Shown piece after piece: positions 1 to 12,484 of a stretch of 64,000 bases of DNA. The stretch covers positions 1,234,805 through 1,298,804 of the forward strand of contig NW_022985556.1 in assembly GCF_010093815.1 (NCBI RefSeq), read 5' to 3'. The stretch's first letter is position 1. Every line of letters starts with the position of its first letter. This stretch comes from Pseudovirgaria hyperparasitica. Lineage: Eukaryota > Ascomycota > Dothideomycetes > Acrospermales > Acrospermaceae. A program made the position numbers and the translations under genes. The notes beneath the pieces are model-generated. The model made no database searches, had not been told where the DNA came from, and saw only the letters and a program-made list of their open reading frames with translations.

Positions 1-2289
1 ATAGGTTTCGTGAACTATTATCGTAAATTCATTATAGGTTTCTTACGAATTACGGCGCCGCTTAATAAACTCATAGAGAATGGCGGTAAAATCCCCATAG
101 GTGGGCGAGCATAGTACAAAGCTAAGTCGGTCGAGATATAGTTGACGCCGGAAGCGTGAGATACGTTCCGATCGTTAAAGAATTGCTTTATAACTACGCC
201 GATTCTTAGGCATTTCGATCTCGAGAAGCATATTTAGGTCGAAACAGACGTATCTAGATTCGTAATTACTAGAATCATTAGTTAACCGCATAAAGATGCG
301 AAAGACAAGGTGCAATAGCACCCGGTCGCCTTCTTTTCCCGTAAAATGGCGGATATAGAGACGCGTTATAACACGCACGACCAGGAACTACTCGTAATTA
401 TTAAGAGTTTCAAGCAATGGCGACATTATTTAGAAGGCTCCATATATTAGATTGAATTATTATCGGATTACGTAAATCTACGTTACTTCATGTCGACTAA
501 GGTCCTTAATCGCCGACAAGTACGTTAGGCTAAGTAGATGTTAATATTTAACTTTAAAATCTTATATAAAGCTAGAAGAGAGAATAAAGTAGATCCTCTA
601 TTACGGCGTGAAGATTACGAGAAATCGTCGTAGAATGACGTAGATAGTTGGTGTAATTTAGACTATACTATACTATAGATACTAAAAGACTAGTTATCTA
701 ATAGAGTGCCGGAAGCCAGGACACTTTCGGCGACTCTCCGCGGGAATTAGAGCGGGCATTAAGTAATCTAAACTAATGTCTAAGAAATAGAGCAAATCCT
801 CGAAGACTTGATTAAATCTACCTAGAATTCTGATGTATTAGCAAAGAAAGTCATGAGTATAAAGGGAATGGCTATAGAACCGCCGTAGTTATTAAGGTGG
901 GAACGACGATCGGACGCGATCTACTTCTAAGGCCGACTCTACGTGCCGGAAGGCGGCTTACGAATCGATGTTTTAAGGGAACAGCACGATTACGCGTTAG
1001 TAGGGCACTTCGGCGTTATAAGGACGGTCGATTTAATCCGAAGGACGTACGACTAGCCGGGTCTTTATAAATATATAAAAGACTACGTAAAAACGTGTAA
1101 CGTTTACCAGCATACGAAAGTATATAGACACTTACTATATAGCGAATTAAGGCCATTACCTATGCTAAAGGAAGCATGGAAGGAATTATCGATGGATTTC
1201 ATTATAGATCTACCCCTAAGTAAGTATCTTAGGCATGTTTATAATAGTTTACTCGTAGTTTTAGATAGATTTACGAAGATATTATACTACATCCCTATAA
1301 GGAAGACGATCCAAGCACCGGATCTTATAGATATACTACTTCGTGACGTAGTTCGGCTCTACGGTGCGCCGAACGGCATAGTTTCGGACAGAGGTCCGTA
1401 GATAACGTCTAAGTTTTAGAAGGATTTCTACTATACGCTAGGAATCAAGCGGAAACTTAGCACCGCGTTCCACCCATAAATAGATAGGTAGATAGAGCGG
1501 TAGAATTAGATAGTTAAGGCGTATTTACGCGCATATTATAACTATAAGCAAGATAACTAGGTAAGGTTAGTCTGTATCGCGGAATTCGCGTATAATAATA
1601 GCCGACATGCGTCGACCTACGTAAGTCCGTTCGAAGTAAACTTCGGTCGAAACCATAAAGCGTAGTTTATGGGAACTTAGTGTAAATCAGAGTAGCCTAA
1701 CGTTAAGGCGACGGAGATTACGATAGAACTATTCCAAACGCAAAGAAGCGTTATAAAGTTATTATAAGATACTATAGATTATAGTAAATCGCACTATGAT
1801 AAGGGCAGAAAGCCTATAATCTTTAATATTAGAGATAAAGTTTTACTAAATAGTAAAAATATTCGTAGTATCAGGCCGAAGAAGAAGCTTAACTATATGA
1901 TAATAGGTCCATTTAAGGTTACTCGTGTAATTAATGACTAGGTATATGAGTTGAAACTCCCTCCCACGTTAAAGATACATAATATGTTCCATATTATGCT
2001 TCTCGAGCTATTCCATGCCTTATCGTTACCGGATCGTTCTAAATAGACGTTATATAAAGTAGTTATATAAGGAGGTGCGGATATCTACGAAGTTAAGTAG
2101 ATACTAGGCCAATAACGTGCCGAAGATGGCACGTGGCTATATAAAATTCGTTGGAAAGGGTATAATCCTAACGAAGATACTTGGGAACCCGTAATATACA
2201 TTAGCAAAGCAGCGATGTTAGCGTATAAGTAGCGATTAGCAAAGGAAGCCGCGGAATCGTAGAGAATTATACTAAAGTACGGCGATTCA

Positions 2290-3983
2290 ACGTTTTTTAG
2301 TATAGTTCGGCGCCGAGGACGGCCGCCTAAAAGGAAGAAGATAAAAGAGACATAGATCTTTAAAACATTCCAAGGAATTAAGAAACTTCCTTAGAAAGTT
2401 CGAACTTAGAACTTTAAAAAATTAACTAAAAAAGAGACTTAGAAAAATGATTTACTAAGAGAAATGGACATCGAAAATCGGTGCCGATCGGTATAGATCG
2501 GTATAGATTACTAAAGAGATTAAAGAAGTTATTATCAAAGAAAGATGAAATTAAGGAAGCTGAAAGAAAATACGAAGATCTATATAGATCTATATAAACT
2601 CGCACTAATCTATCTAGAAGAAGCAAGATCGCTTTAAAATTAAAACTGAAAAAACCAAAACGCTAGATAAAAGAGACATATTAGTACTAATTGGTGTAGA
2701 TCCAAACCGATTAAGTCGGAGTAGGAGTAGAAGTACTAATTACCGCGATAGTTACATCTAATTCCTTCCGCTGGTTCTTATTTAGTATAGTGTAGAGCTT
2801 TATGATATAAGTCTCTAGCCTTTCGTTCCGACGCTATAAATTCTATATAGCGCGCCTTATAGCTATGAACTCCTCTATAGAAACCTACGGAGCGGCGGAA
2901 CCCGGGACGGAGAGGGACAGACCGGCACGGGCACGCTAAGAATTATATAAATCAGCGAAAAGATTCAACGATCGGTATAGAACCACATACCGTTGGTATA
3001 GAAACTTCTAGATTAGAGCCATCTTCCCTAAATTTACGGCTCTTTAGCACGCGCGAGGAAGGAACCTTAGCCTTTTTACTAGAACCTTTTCTAGGAATTT
3101 TAATATCGCCGGTATATAGAAAGAAGTCCGAAGTAGTAGAGATTTTAGCACTATTATAGAGATTAATACATATTAGTAAGAATCTATAACAATTTAAGAA
3201 AAACGATATTACCTAGTAATCGCGGTAATAATAGCTATAGTAGATTCTAATAAACCCTTACGGATCTTATTAGAATCGTACTCCTAGGCGTAACCCTTAC
3301 CTTAGGTATATAGCTCGTAGAAAGCCTTCTCTAAGGCGTTACGATCGGTAGTACCACGCTCCTTATTAGTAGGGGTTACTAGAGGCCTAGTAGTAATCTA
3401 TACCGATATAAGTAAATCTACGTAAAGTTCTTCGAACTTACTTAAATACCTATAAGTAATGACGCTTCTTAGTTATATAAGTGCCGTATATTATAGATTT
3501 AGTACCGCCGTAAGTAATGTATGACGGAAAGCGACAACCATAATAATATATAGCTAGATTATTAGAGCCCGGCCTAGGTCGGGGTAGATTAATAGCTTTC
3601 GACATATCGGTAATATATGCGAGATAGGGATTATTTAAAGGCGCCTATTTCCGCGCCGATTACTTTAGAGCGTCAAGATTTCGGGAAACTATATTATGAT
3701 TATTATTGATTTATGCGGATTATTGCGAATTATGTTATTACTAGCTAAGGACGGCATGAAAATTAGTAAATTGCGTAAATCGCACTAAATAGTAGTAAAT
3801 CTATATAAATCTATGTCTATAAGGATCGGGTGATATACCTAATGATCTAAAAAACTCTATAAAGAGTTGAGAAGTTTTTTAAAGAAAGGAATATTTCTAA
3901 GAAAAGATTTTGATATAGGTAGCACCTAGGCTTACCTAATCACATCACGTGATACGCTAGGCCTAATTAGGTAATCTTACCTA
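2290..3983 (+). other. Long non-coding 3' region of Gypsy copy A
   Basis: About 1.7 kb lie between the end of the integrase/chromodomain reading and the LTR. This is long for a Ty3/Gypsy 3' untranslated region. The same stretch is present in copy B (about 17550-19249), so it is part of the element and not a later insertion. No convincing protein was recognised on either strand. A short GC-richer patch lies near 2880-2940. Confidence 0.5.
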
Positions 3984-4404
3984 TGTAAGAAGTTAAGATA
4001 GATAAAATCTAGTTTATTAGGAAAACGCTTGTATAAATCTTAGATCGGTGAATATCGGTAAGTATCTAAGACGAAGCGTAGAGAACGACTAAGGTCTTAC
4101 GAGACTTAGGATAGGGATATAGGGATAGGTAACGATCTAGGTCGCTAAGGGTAGCTTCCTAGAGGGAAGGGATAATTATTAGGACTTAGCCTTAGGTAGG
4201 ACTCGATCTATATATACCTTAGCTAATAGGGTTAGGAGGTGACGTGAAGGGCGGTAAATAGTTACGTGCTAGATAGATCGGCGTCCCTTTATATATATAC
4301 TCTCGGATTCCTACCGAAAGGGTTCGGTAGTAATTCGTTCTATGATAGAATATACCCCATTGTTCCATCTAGCTATACTACTATCCAATAATCCTATTCT
4401 TACA
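3984..4404 (+). repeat. 3' LTR of Gypsy copy A
   Basis: The 421-bp LTR is bounded by a perfect 8-bp inverted repeat, TGTAAGAA at the start and TTCTTACA at the end. The homologous 3' LTR of copy B (19250-19670) has exactly the same length. The right boundary is firm, because the following 29 bp belong to another LTR. The left boundary rests on the inverted repeat only; no clear polypurine tract was seen just upstream. Confidence 0.65.
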
Positions 4405-4433
4405 AATATACCCTATTATTCTATCTAACTATA
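4405..4433 (+). repeat. Fragment of copy B 5' LTR (29 bp)
   Basis: This piece matches the last part of the copy B 3' LTR better than the neighbouring copy A LTR and shows B-like heavy mutation. It continues, across element C, into 12485-12511. It is read as the stretch of B's 5' LTR between the insertion points of A and C. Its last five bases, CTATA (4429-4433), are the target duplication of C. Confidence 0.7.
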
Positions 4434-4671
4434 TGTAAAGAGTGAAGACGTAGGATAGTAGTCTAACAGTTTATAGAGAGACATAGGAATGTATTTATAG
4501 GGTAGTCTCACTCTTATACGAGGTTGATTCCTAACGAGTAGGAGTCGGTTTATACGGTCTACTTATATAGTGACCTCGCTTAACTTAGCTAACTCGACCT
4601 AGCTCTGGCCACTACGTGGCTGCATGGATTAGAATAGTCCATATAGGTCCGTTATGGTTCCCGTCCTAATA
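4434..4671 (-). repeat. LTR of element C (3' LTR in element sense)
   Basis: This 238-bp LTR is about 94% identical to 12242-12479 by eye, and the differences are transitions only. Because gag-pol runs on the minus strand, this left copy is the 3' LTR. It keeps more ancestral C/G than the other copy. Confidence 0.92.
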
Positions 4672-5150
4672 ATATCCTTCTTCTTTTTATGCTTCGCCCT
4701 AAAGTACTTAAGTATATATAATCCTAAGTCTCTATAATCCATCGTGTATCTATATATCCGTGACTAAGTTTCTATGACGTCATAACCATCCTTAATATAG
4801 GTAAACTCGAGATTCTAGTTCACTTTTACTAGTTTATGTACGCGCTTATCCCTTACTTTGTGGCTACTACCTAGGACACGTGATTACCACTCTGGTCGAG
4901 CATATATTTAGCTTCGCTCGCCTTTGATTTTATTCTCTAGTATATCCACCTCGCTCTCAAGGTAAGTCGTTAATTCATATACTATCTTCCCTAGTTCAGG
5001 TTTAGAAGGGTCTATTATGGTCCATTCTTATTAGAACCGGTCCTATATGACCCATTCGCGTTATTACGGTCACTGATTTAGCTTTATTAATTACCGTTAA
5101 GGGTGGACGAATATTCCTTCCTTAGATCTTTAGCTAACATGTATATATAG

Positions 5151-6660
5151 ATGTCTAATACTAGTCCTATCTCTAAGCCTACCTCCTCCTCTCGTAAGAC
5201 TCGCTCTAAAGGCATCGCCTCCTCCCCGGCCACGCCGGCTAAGAAGTCTACCCATCGCGGTAGTATAAAGGCGCGCTCCAAGTCGGAGAAGAGAGTAGCT
5301 AGGGCTGCTACTACTACTTCTACCTCTACCACTAATGTAGCCACTAGTCGCTCTAATCCAGGTGATCCTAGTACTGAATTTATGGATAAAGCGGTCGTAA
5401 GTTCTCCCCTCGCTCTAACGCGTACGCCGCCTACTCTACCTCCTCTAGAGGATGAAGAAGATCTCGTTATAGATAATGATCGCGAGCCCTCGCGCTCACC
5501 CACGCCGCCGCCTCGCCGCTCTTTCTTCCGGTCTAACATAGACCGATTTAGTCGCTCTAGGTCCTTTTAGAACCTTAACATCCGCTCTAAACCCCAGCCT
5601 ACTAATAATAAGGCCTAGGTCGCTGAGGATACTAAACGTGGTCGCGGTTTACGCTATAGGAAAACGGCGAACTACGGTTTAATATACTATAAGTGTATTA
5701 AGGGCCATGCGGCCGGCTCTAAATATCTCTTTCGCTCTAACTCTAGCATTAGCTACTGCTCTACTAACCGCGACGGGCCTATACGCCCTATCTTTACTCT
5801 GCCTACCCGCTGCCGCCGCTATGCCGTAACTAGTAAGACTTGTCTATAGGTAAGTATAATAGGCTATCTTGGTCTAGTGTAATCTAAAGTTATCCGCGCT
5901 GATACATTCTTAGGTTCCTATGCGTATATAAGATATATATAATGACCTTCGCGTCCGCGAGACCCTCGGGGGTCCTTATAGCTATCTACCTACTATATAG
6001 AGGGAGTTTAGGGAGCGCTATAAGCTCTTTCTAGAGGTTATTAAAGTATAAGTTGCGAACACGTTAATTATTTTTAATACCTATTAATATTTCTAGCCGC
6101 CGCGAGATCCCTAGCGCCTAGGCTACCCATTCTAGGGAGTCTATTCTAGCCATAGAGGCCGTAGAGAGGATTCGCTCTATCCCCCCCTATCCGTCTCGCG
6201 CTACTAACGGATCTCGTAAGAGGTCTACTATTTCTCCCTCTAAGTCGCCTCGTAAGAGGGTATATATTCCCTTCTAGATTATTCTAGATCGTATTAGCTA
6301 ACTTTAGACCCAGTCGCTGCGCTCCGGTGCTTAAGGCTCTTCCCTCTAGGCTCTAACGGATCGAGTTATTACTCTAGAGGCTAAGGTCGTCGTCCTCCGC
6401 CGCTATATCGTGCGGTTAAAGAGAACTATACTAGAGGTTAGAACGGATGATGAGATGGAGGAGTAGCTCTATGGTTCTGGCTCTATGGGTTTGGCTCTGT
6501 ATATTAGCTCTATGTATTCTAGATCTACTATAGGTGGTGCGCGCCGACTCTATTTACCTGGCTTTTATCCGTTTTAGTCCTTTTTAGACCGTTTAGATAC
6601 CCGTCGGCCAGTTCCTAGTAATTTAATTCTTAACTTAACGATATTATATGTGCGCTCGCT
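5151..6660 (+). other. Extra reading region antisense to pol in element C (fossil)
   Basis: Between the 3' end of pol and the 3' LTR, element C carries about 2.4 kb that the usual Gypsy genes do not explain. On the strand opposite to gag-pol, 5151-5567 is still open for 139 codons. It encodes a Ser/Arg/Pro-rich basic protein start, and protein-like composition continues to about 6660. The stretch is richer in G and C than the rest of the element. It may be an accessory antisense gene of this element family or a captured piece of other DNA. The opposite-strand frame at 5087-5539 is mainly low-complexity Arg/Gly/Val and looks like its shadow. No family was recognised. Confidence 0.4.
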
Positions 6661-9600
6661 TAGCTTATAACTATCGGTTTCTACATTCTAATTTTCCTTG
6701 AGTTACCTAAGTGTGGGCACCGCATATTAATTGGTTTATCTCTATGAATTCTATTAGAGCACCCGAACTAGTAGCCTAGTAGTTATTAGTTCGGGTACTC
6801 TAACCTTTTGTATTTCGTGTTAAGAGTTTAATTCTATGGTGGGGTACCTTTTTAGGTTCTTGGTCCTATATTTTTCTCGTGTGCAATAGTCCATGTTGGT
6901 CCATTCTAGACTCTTCTATGTTGTTCTATTATGGTGTATCGCGTCGCGTTCCTGAAATGGTTATTTACGCTTTCTTCGCGTCTGGTAACCGTGCGACGCT
7001 TGAATTATAGGGCTGCCATATAGAGTTTTCCTAGTGCGCGTCTAGATTTCCTAGTTTGGCACTTCGTTCTCTACGGTATCCTTCTTCTTTTTACAACGAC
7101 CGCGACGTCGCTATACTTACATTAATAATACGCTATTCTATACCTTTTGCTTATACGCAGCCATTACCGAACTTAAGATATATACTACTGGTTCCTAGGT
7201 GTCCTCGTCCTCGGTGTAGTCCTTCTAACGGATTCTGTATTTCTAAATACCGTCTTCATCGATTCTATGTTCGATAATATGGTCCACTTCGAACACGTCT
7301 AGTCTATCTTAGGGTATAATAGAGTATAACTACACGTTCGTGCGGCTATACACGTTAGGTCGAAATCTTTCGAGTAGTAAGACGTGGAACACGTTATGGA
7401 TTCTTATATCGCTTCCTAAGTCGAGCTCGTAGGCTCTTATACCGATATAACGTTTGATTCGGAAGGGACCAGCCATTTTATAATCGAGCTTCTTATTTAC
7501 TCGCGACGTTCGTATATTACGGACGTTAAGAAGGACCTCGTCGCCCTCCTCGTACGTCTAATCCTTAGCTAACCTATTATAGTACTTCGTATACGAGTCG
7601 TTTACTTATTAGATTATAGCGCGATAGTTACGTGCGGTTTCGAAGATTTTAATCGCTAATTCCTAAGCGTGGACGTTCACGTCTATTATTCGATTAAATT
7701 AGACCGTCTAAGGCTTAAAACCTATCCTTGGACTGCGTTCGAGGTTCGCCTAGAAAGGTATAATACCTATCGTGCTATAACGACTATTATTATATACGAA
7801 CTCTACTATACTTAGTAGAGAGGCCTAGTCGTCCTACTCGAAATTATAGAATACGCGTAGGTAGGCCTCGAGCGTCTAGTTCTATCGCTCTATCTAGCCA
7901 TCCGTCTAAGGATAAAATACTATAAACATGTTTCTATTCATGCTTACCATTTCGTAGAATAACGTCTAGAATTTAGACGTGAAGGTACTTCCTCGGTCCA
8001 TAACGATCCTTTTTAGTATACTATGGACCTTAATAATCTCGTTCTAGAACACCTGCGCTAGTTCTTTAGATGTAATCGTCTTCTACACCGGGATGTACCT
8101 AGACATCTTTATAAGTCTATCCACGATAACAAGAATAGAATTATAACTCATCCTAAGCATCTCGCTTAGAGATAAGTTAACTATAAAGTCTATAGTAACG
8201 TCTTCCTACATAAAGAGGGGGACTAAAAGAGGCTATAAATTTCTATATGGCTTATGCCTAGGGGCCTTCGTTCTTTAATAAATCGGATAAGTAGCTATCT
8301 ATTCTTCGACGTACTTAGGTATATCTTCCTAAAAATAGTACTAATGAATTAAGCTTAGGGTACGTATATACCTAAAGTATCCTACTAGGTTAGCGTTATA
8401 GTATTGGCTAACTACATTAAATCGCGCGTTACCCGTCGGCATATAGCACTTTCTATTATAGTAAAGTAAGCCGTCCACGAAGGTCTACTTATAGTCTACT
8501 TTAGTCTATAATAACCTATCTTACTATATTTTATATAACTTTAAAACTATCGGGTCTATCTTCTATAGATCCACGATTAACTAGGCGAGGTTAATTAGAT
8601 ATTCACGCCGGGTATTGTCGCCCTTCCTAACAGCGCCAATAAACGGCCTACTAGGGACTTCGGTACCGCGTCTTTGGTCACCGGCTTCGGTCTTAGAGAT
8701 TTAATCACCGGTATCGACGTTAGTATCTCGCTAATCGCCTAATAACTTAAAATCCAACCTCGTCCTTAAGAGTTAGGCCTATAGCTACTCTAGGACCCTA
8801 TAGCTACTATGATCCTAGGCGCCTTCTTCATAGTTAGGTCTTCTTAATATCCTATTAGCTAGGTTTATACTTCTAGGTCGATGGTAGATTATAAAGTGAA
8901 AGTTCGTAAGCTACTTAGCCTATCGAACCTATCGACGGTTTAAAACCGTCGTGCTTATAAACCCCTTTAAGTTATAGTAATTAGTTAGTAACTCGACGTT
9001 ATGTATAGCACCTTTAAGATAATATCGCCACTATTTAAACGACTCTACTATTACTAGTAGCTCTTGGTCATGGATAGTGTATCTAGTCTTAACATCGACT
9101 ATTTTACGCGAGAAGAACGTAACTAGATGCCATTAGACCTTTTTAGACTTAGTTGGTCTAGGCTAGGAGAGAATGCCTAAGATTATAAATCCTAACGCGT
9201 CGGTTTCGACGCGGATAGGTTTGGTCGGGTCGAAGTACACTAGTAATAGAGCAGTTATAAATGCCTCTTTAATTTTCTCGAAGGAGGCCCTTTCGCCTTC
9301 CGATAATTCTATAGGCTACGATTTAATATTACGCTGTTTCTATCTACCGCGGACCGTAATAGACGAATCTATGGTAGTAGTGCGCGTGTTAAGCGGTGCT
9401 ACTAGCCGGGAGAAGTACTTAACGAATTTTCGGTAGTAATTGGCGAATCTAATGAAGACACGTATATCTCGAACCGATTTTAGTTTAGGCTAGTCCACGA
9501 TAGTAGCGACCCTGTCCCTTTCTATGGTTACACCTTAATTAGTAATAACGAAGCTAAGGAAGTTAACGTGGTCCTAGTGGAACTTATATTTAGATAGCTT

Positions 9601-12241
9601 AATATATAGCTTATGTTTTTCTAGCCTATCTAGGACTACGCGTACGTGCTAGATATATTCTTCTTCGTTATCCGAGAAGATAAGGATATTATTAAGGTAT
9701 ACGATGCACGTCGTGTTAAGTAGGCCTACTAGCGCGTTATTAATGTACGCTTAGAAGGTCCCTAGCACGTTAGTTAGTCTAAAAGGGACCACTATGTACT
9801 TAAAGTGTCTATAACGGGTCCTGAACGCCGTTTTCCACTTATCGCCCTTCTTAATACGTAGGCGGTGGTAGGCGTCGCGTAGATCGAGCTTGGTAAAGAT
9901 CTTCATGCGCCCTAGTCTATTAATAGACTCGGAGATAAGAGGTAGTGGGTAACGATTCTTTCGTATGATATTATTTAGGCTACGGTAGTCGATACATAGA
10001 CGGAGACTCCCATCCTTCTTCTTTATAAAGAGGATTAGGGCTCCGGCTAGGGATATACTAGGCCTAATCTATTCTCGCGTAAGGTTCTTTTCGATATATT
10101 CTCGGAGGACCTATAGCTTAGGTTCTAATAGAGGGTAGATGGGTCCGTGTAGAGGTTATTAACCGTCCTCGAGGTCAATAGTAAGATTAGTAGGTTGGTA
10201 TTAAGGTAATTCGGACGAGTCAATCGCTAACGCGACATATTAGTACATTTTATACTAATATGGTAGGTTTTCGTCTACTCTAATACTAAGCTCTCTATTT
10301 TAAGTGAGTGAGAGGACGTAGATAGTAGAGATTGCCTTTTCGTAGTCCTTCTAGAATTATTCGTCGTCGACTAGCTATACTAGGTTCCATTATAGTAGGT
10401 ACATGCGCCAGCTAGCTGTTTTCTAGATAAAGTCTAGTTTCGGGTTATGTTTTTCGAGCCACGGCATACTAAGAATCATATCGAAGGGGCTATCTACCAC
10501 GATAAAGGTTAAGTAGCAGGGTTTCCACTTCCCCCCGCTGTCCTAGATACTATATTTAATAGTATAGGTACCCTACGATTTAATGGGACTATCGATACCA
10601 TGGAAGGTAGCATCTATTAGTACTTGAATATCGACGTTAAGTTCTCGTGCTCGTTAAGTCGATATAACGTTAGTGGCTAAACCGCTATCAAGTATTATAG
10701 TCCAATGTTATCCACGGGGGACCTCGATGGGCCTAGCCTATAGTTCGATATACTAGTTAGCTGGTTATCCCTCTATTTTAGTTACGCCTATGAGTCGCGA
10801 GGGTTTCTTGTAGGCAGTTAGTTTTTTATATTATATACCGGGTAGTTAGGCGCGATGTGTCCTAGCTGCTAGCACTTATAGTATGTAACTAACTTAGTAT
10901 CTATATTAGTATTCGGTGGTTTCCTAGAGCGGTACTCGGGTACTATATGGCCTATCCTACCATAAGTATAGTAGGTGACTTTAGGTCGTTTATACGAGTC
11001 GTTTCTCGCGTCTCGATATATCGACTAGTAGAAAGATCCGCGGTACGGGTCTCGTCTTCTCGAGTTCGTAGAGTAGTAGCACCCACGAGGTGTTCCGCGC
11101 GATCTATTACTAAACCGGTTCTCTTTAGACGATTTCGCATTAGGTTAGATTAATAGGGATAGTCGTGCGCCTATACGACGTTAGTTATTCATTATGCGCC
11201 AATGTCGTTCTACGAGATTCGCGAGTGCCTAAAGGTTGGTAGGGATAGACGTTATAAGGTCGATACGTTCCTTTATACTTAGGTTAAGGGACCTTTTAAA
11301 GTCGTCGCATTATCGAACCATGCGATCTTCCTCGGCTTCTCTCTAGAGAGGTCGGAGGTATTTAAGGAGTTATAACGGGGATTATCTTTCTCGCTATTAA
11401 GTCTTAAAGATATAGCTCTAAGCCCATTCGCGTCGCTCGGCTCTGTCGCCAAAGCATTAAAGGAGGAATTCGGTGAACGTATCCTAGTTATACGCATCCT
11501 TAGGGTGTTCGATTCGATATACCATCTAACGTTTAGATAGCGTTAGGTCTAGGTAGTTCTATGCGAACCTAATCTTATTACTATCGTTCGTGAATAGGTG
11601 GAAGAATCGGCTATACTAGTAAGCCTATTCGTGAAAGCTCCTCCTGGTTTTACCGTCGAAGTAAGGTGGTTTCTTAGGCCGAGGCAACTAGAATAGTAAT
11701 GGACTTGGTTAGACTGTTTCGGCTTAAGTTAGTCTATATTAGTATAGGTTAGTTACTACTAGCACTAAAGCGCGTAGTGCGGCTTCGAGTCTAGCGGTTC
11801 GTCCTCGCGCTTTATCGAGTTCGCGAAGTTACTATTTAAGCTACGCCTAACGCTACCTTTCCGTGTATAGCCTAGTATACACGTTATCGTGAGGCGTGGT
11901 TAACGTTAGTCGGTTCTAACGAATTAGTTTATCAACGTTAATAGGGTCTGGTCTTATAGTAAGGATAGGTCTAGTATAGTGTGAACTGGACCGCGATGGA
12001 GTATAATAGACTCCTTCCTTATTATCTAGGTAGTCTTCCACGGTTACACGGAATACCGTACTAGTTATTAGTGCGATAGCTTATAGGGTATACTCATCGG
12101 TGGAGGTGGTCGTAGAGAGACTATTCTCCTCATTTAGGTTTAGGGAGAGTCTCTCGTAGGAGGTCGTGCCACGGGTATTATGGCGTATAGTAGGAGCTAT
12201 CTCTATAAGCTACCGTCGTGCTATATAGAGAGGAATTAAAA

Positions 12242-12479
12242 TATAAAGAGTAAAGACGTAGGATAGTAGTCTAATAGTTCATAGAGAGACATAGGAATAT
12301 ATTTATAGGGTAGTCTTACTCTCATACGAGGTTAATTCCTAACGAGTAGGAGTTAGTTTATACGGTCCACTTATATAGTGACCTCGCTTAACTTAGCTAA
12401 CTCGACCTAGCTCTAGCCACTACATGGCTGCATGGATTAGAATAGTCCATATAGGTCCGTTATAGTTCCCGTCCTAACA
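12242..12479 (-). repeat. LTR of element C (5' LTR in element sense)
   Basis: This is the 238-bp partner of 4434-4671. It is followed directly by the CTATA target duplication and then by the rest of copy B's 5' LTR. Confidence 0.92.
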
Positions 12480-12484
12480 CTATA

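Larger units (their letters stand above)
1..4404 (+). mobile_element. Ty3/Gypsy LTR retrotransposon copy A, 3' part (fossil)
   Basis: This is the 3' part of a chromodomain-bearing Ty3/Gypsy element; its gag, protease and most of its RT would lie left of the window. In order it holds the end of RT with RNase H (about 1-700), integrase (about 950-1950), a well-preserved chromodomain reading (about 2080-2240), a long non-coding stretch of about 1.7 kb, and a 3' LTR. It aligns along its whole length with 15262-19670 (copy B). The pol frame is broken many times and the element is dead. The differences from B are mostly CpA/TpG to TpA changes, as RIP makes, and A keeps more of the ancestral C and G. 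A is therefore less mutated and probably younger than B. Confidence 0.9.
4434..12479 (-). mobile_element. Ty3/Gypsy LTR retrotransposon C, full length, dead
   Basis: An 8.05-kb element complete at both ends. It has 238-bp LTRs in the same orientation (4434-4671 and 12242-12479), a TGT start and an ACA end, and a 5-bp target duplication CTATA on both sides (4429-4433 and 12480-12484). Gag and pol lie on the minus strand. A CCHC zinc knuckle reads near 10840-10900, protease lies near 10500, the RT block with the KKKDGS region is near 10030, the YLDD-type region is near 9690, RNase H lies about 8700-9350, and integrase about 7600-8550. A pyrimidine tract at 4676-4688 is the polypurine tract of the minus strand. 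Many breaks make it a fossil. The LTRs differ at about 15 sites, all transitions, as expected from RIP. Confidence 0.92.

Noticed and set aside
1162-1401. 79-codon frame in copy A as a gene
   Set aside because: It is a fragment of the integrase region of a dead Gypsy element, not a host gene.
5087-5539. Minus-strand 150-codon frame in element C as a pol extension
   Set aside because: It is low-complexity Arg/Gly/Val/Leu sequence that mirrors the Ser/Arg/Pro-rich plus-strand frame, and no integrase or chromodomain feature is present.
10947-11497. Short frames within element C as host genes
   Set aside because: They lie inside the gag part of the element and are chance openings.
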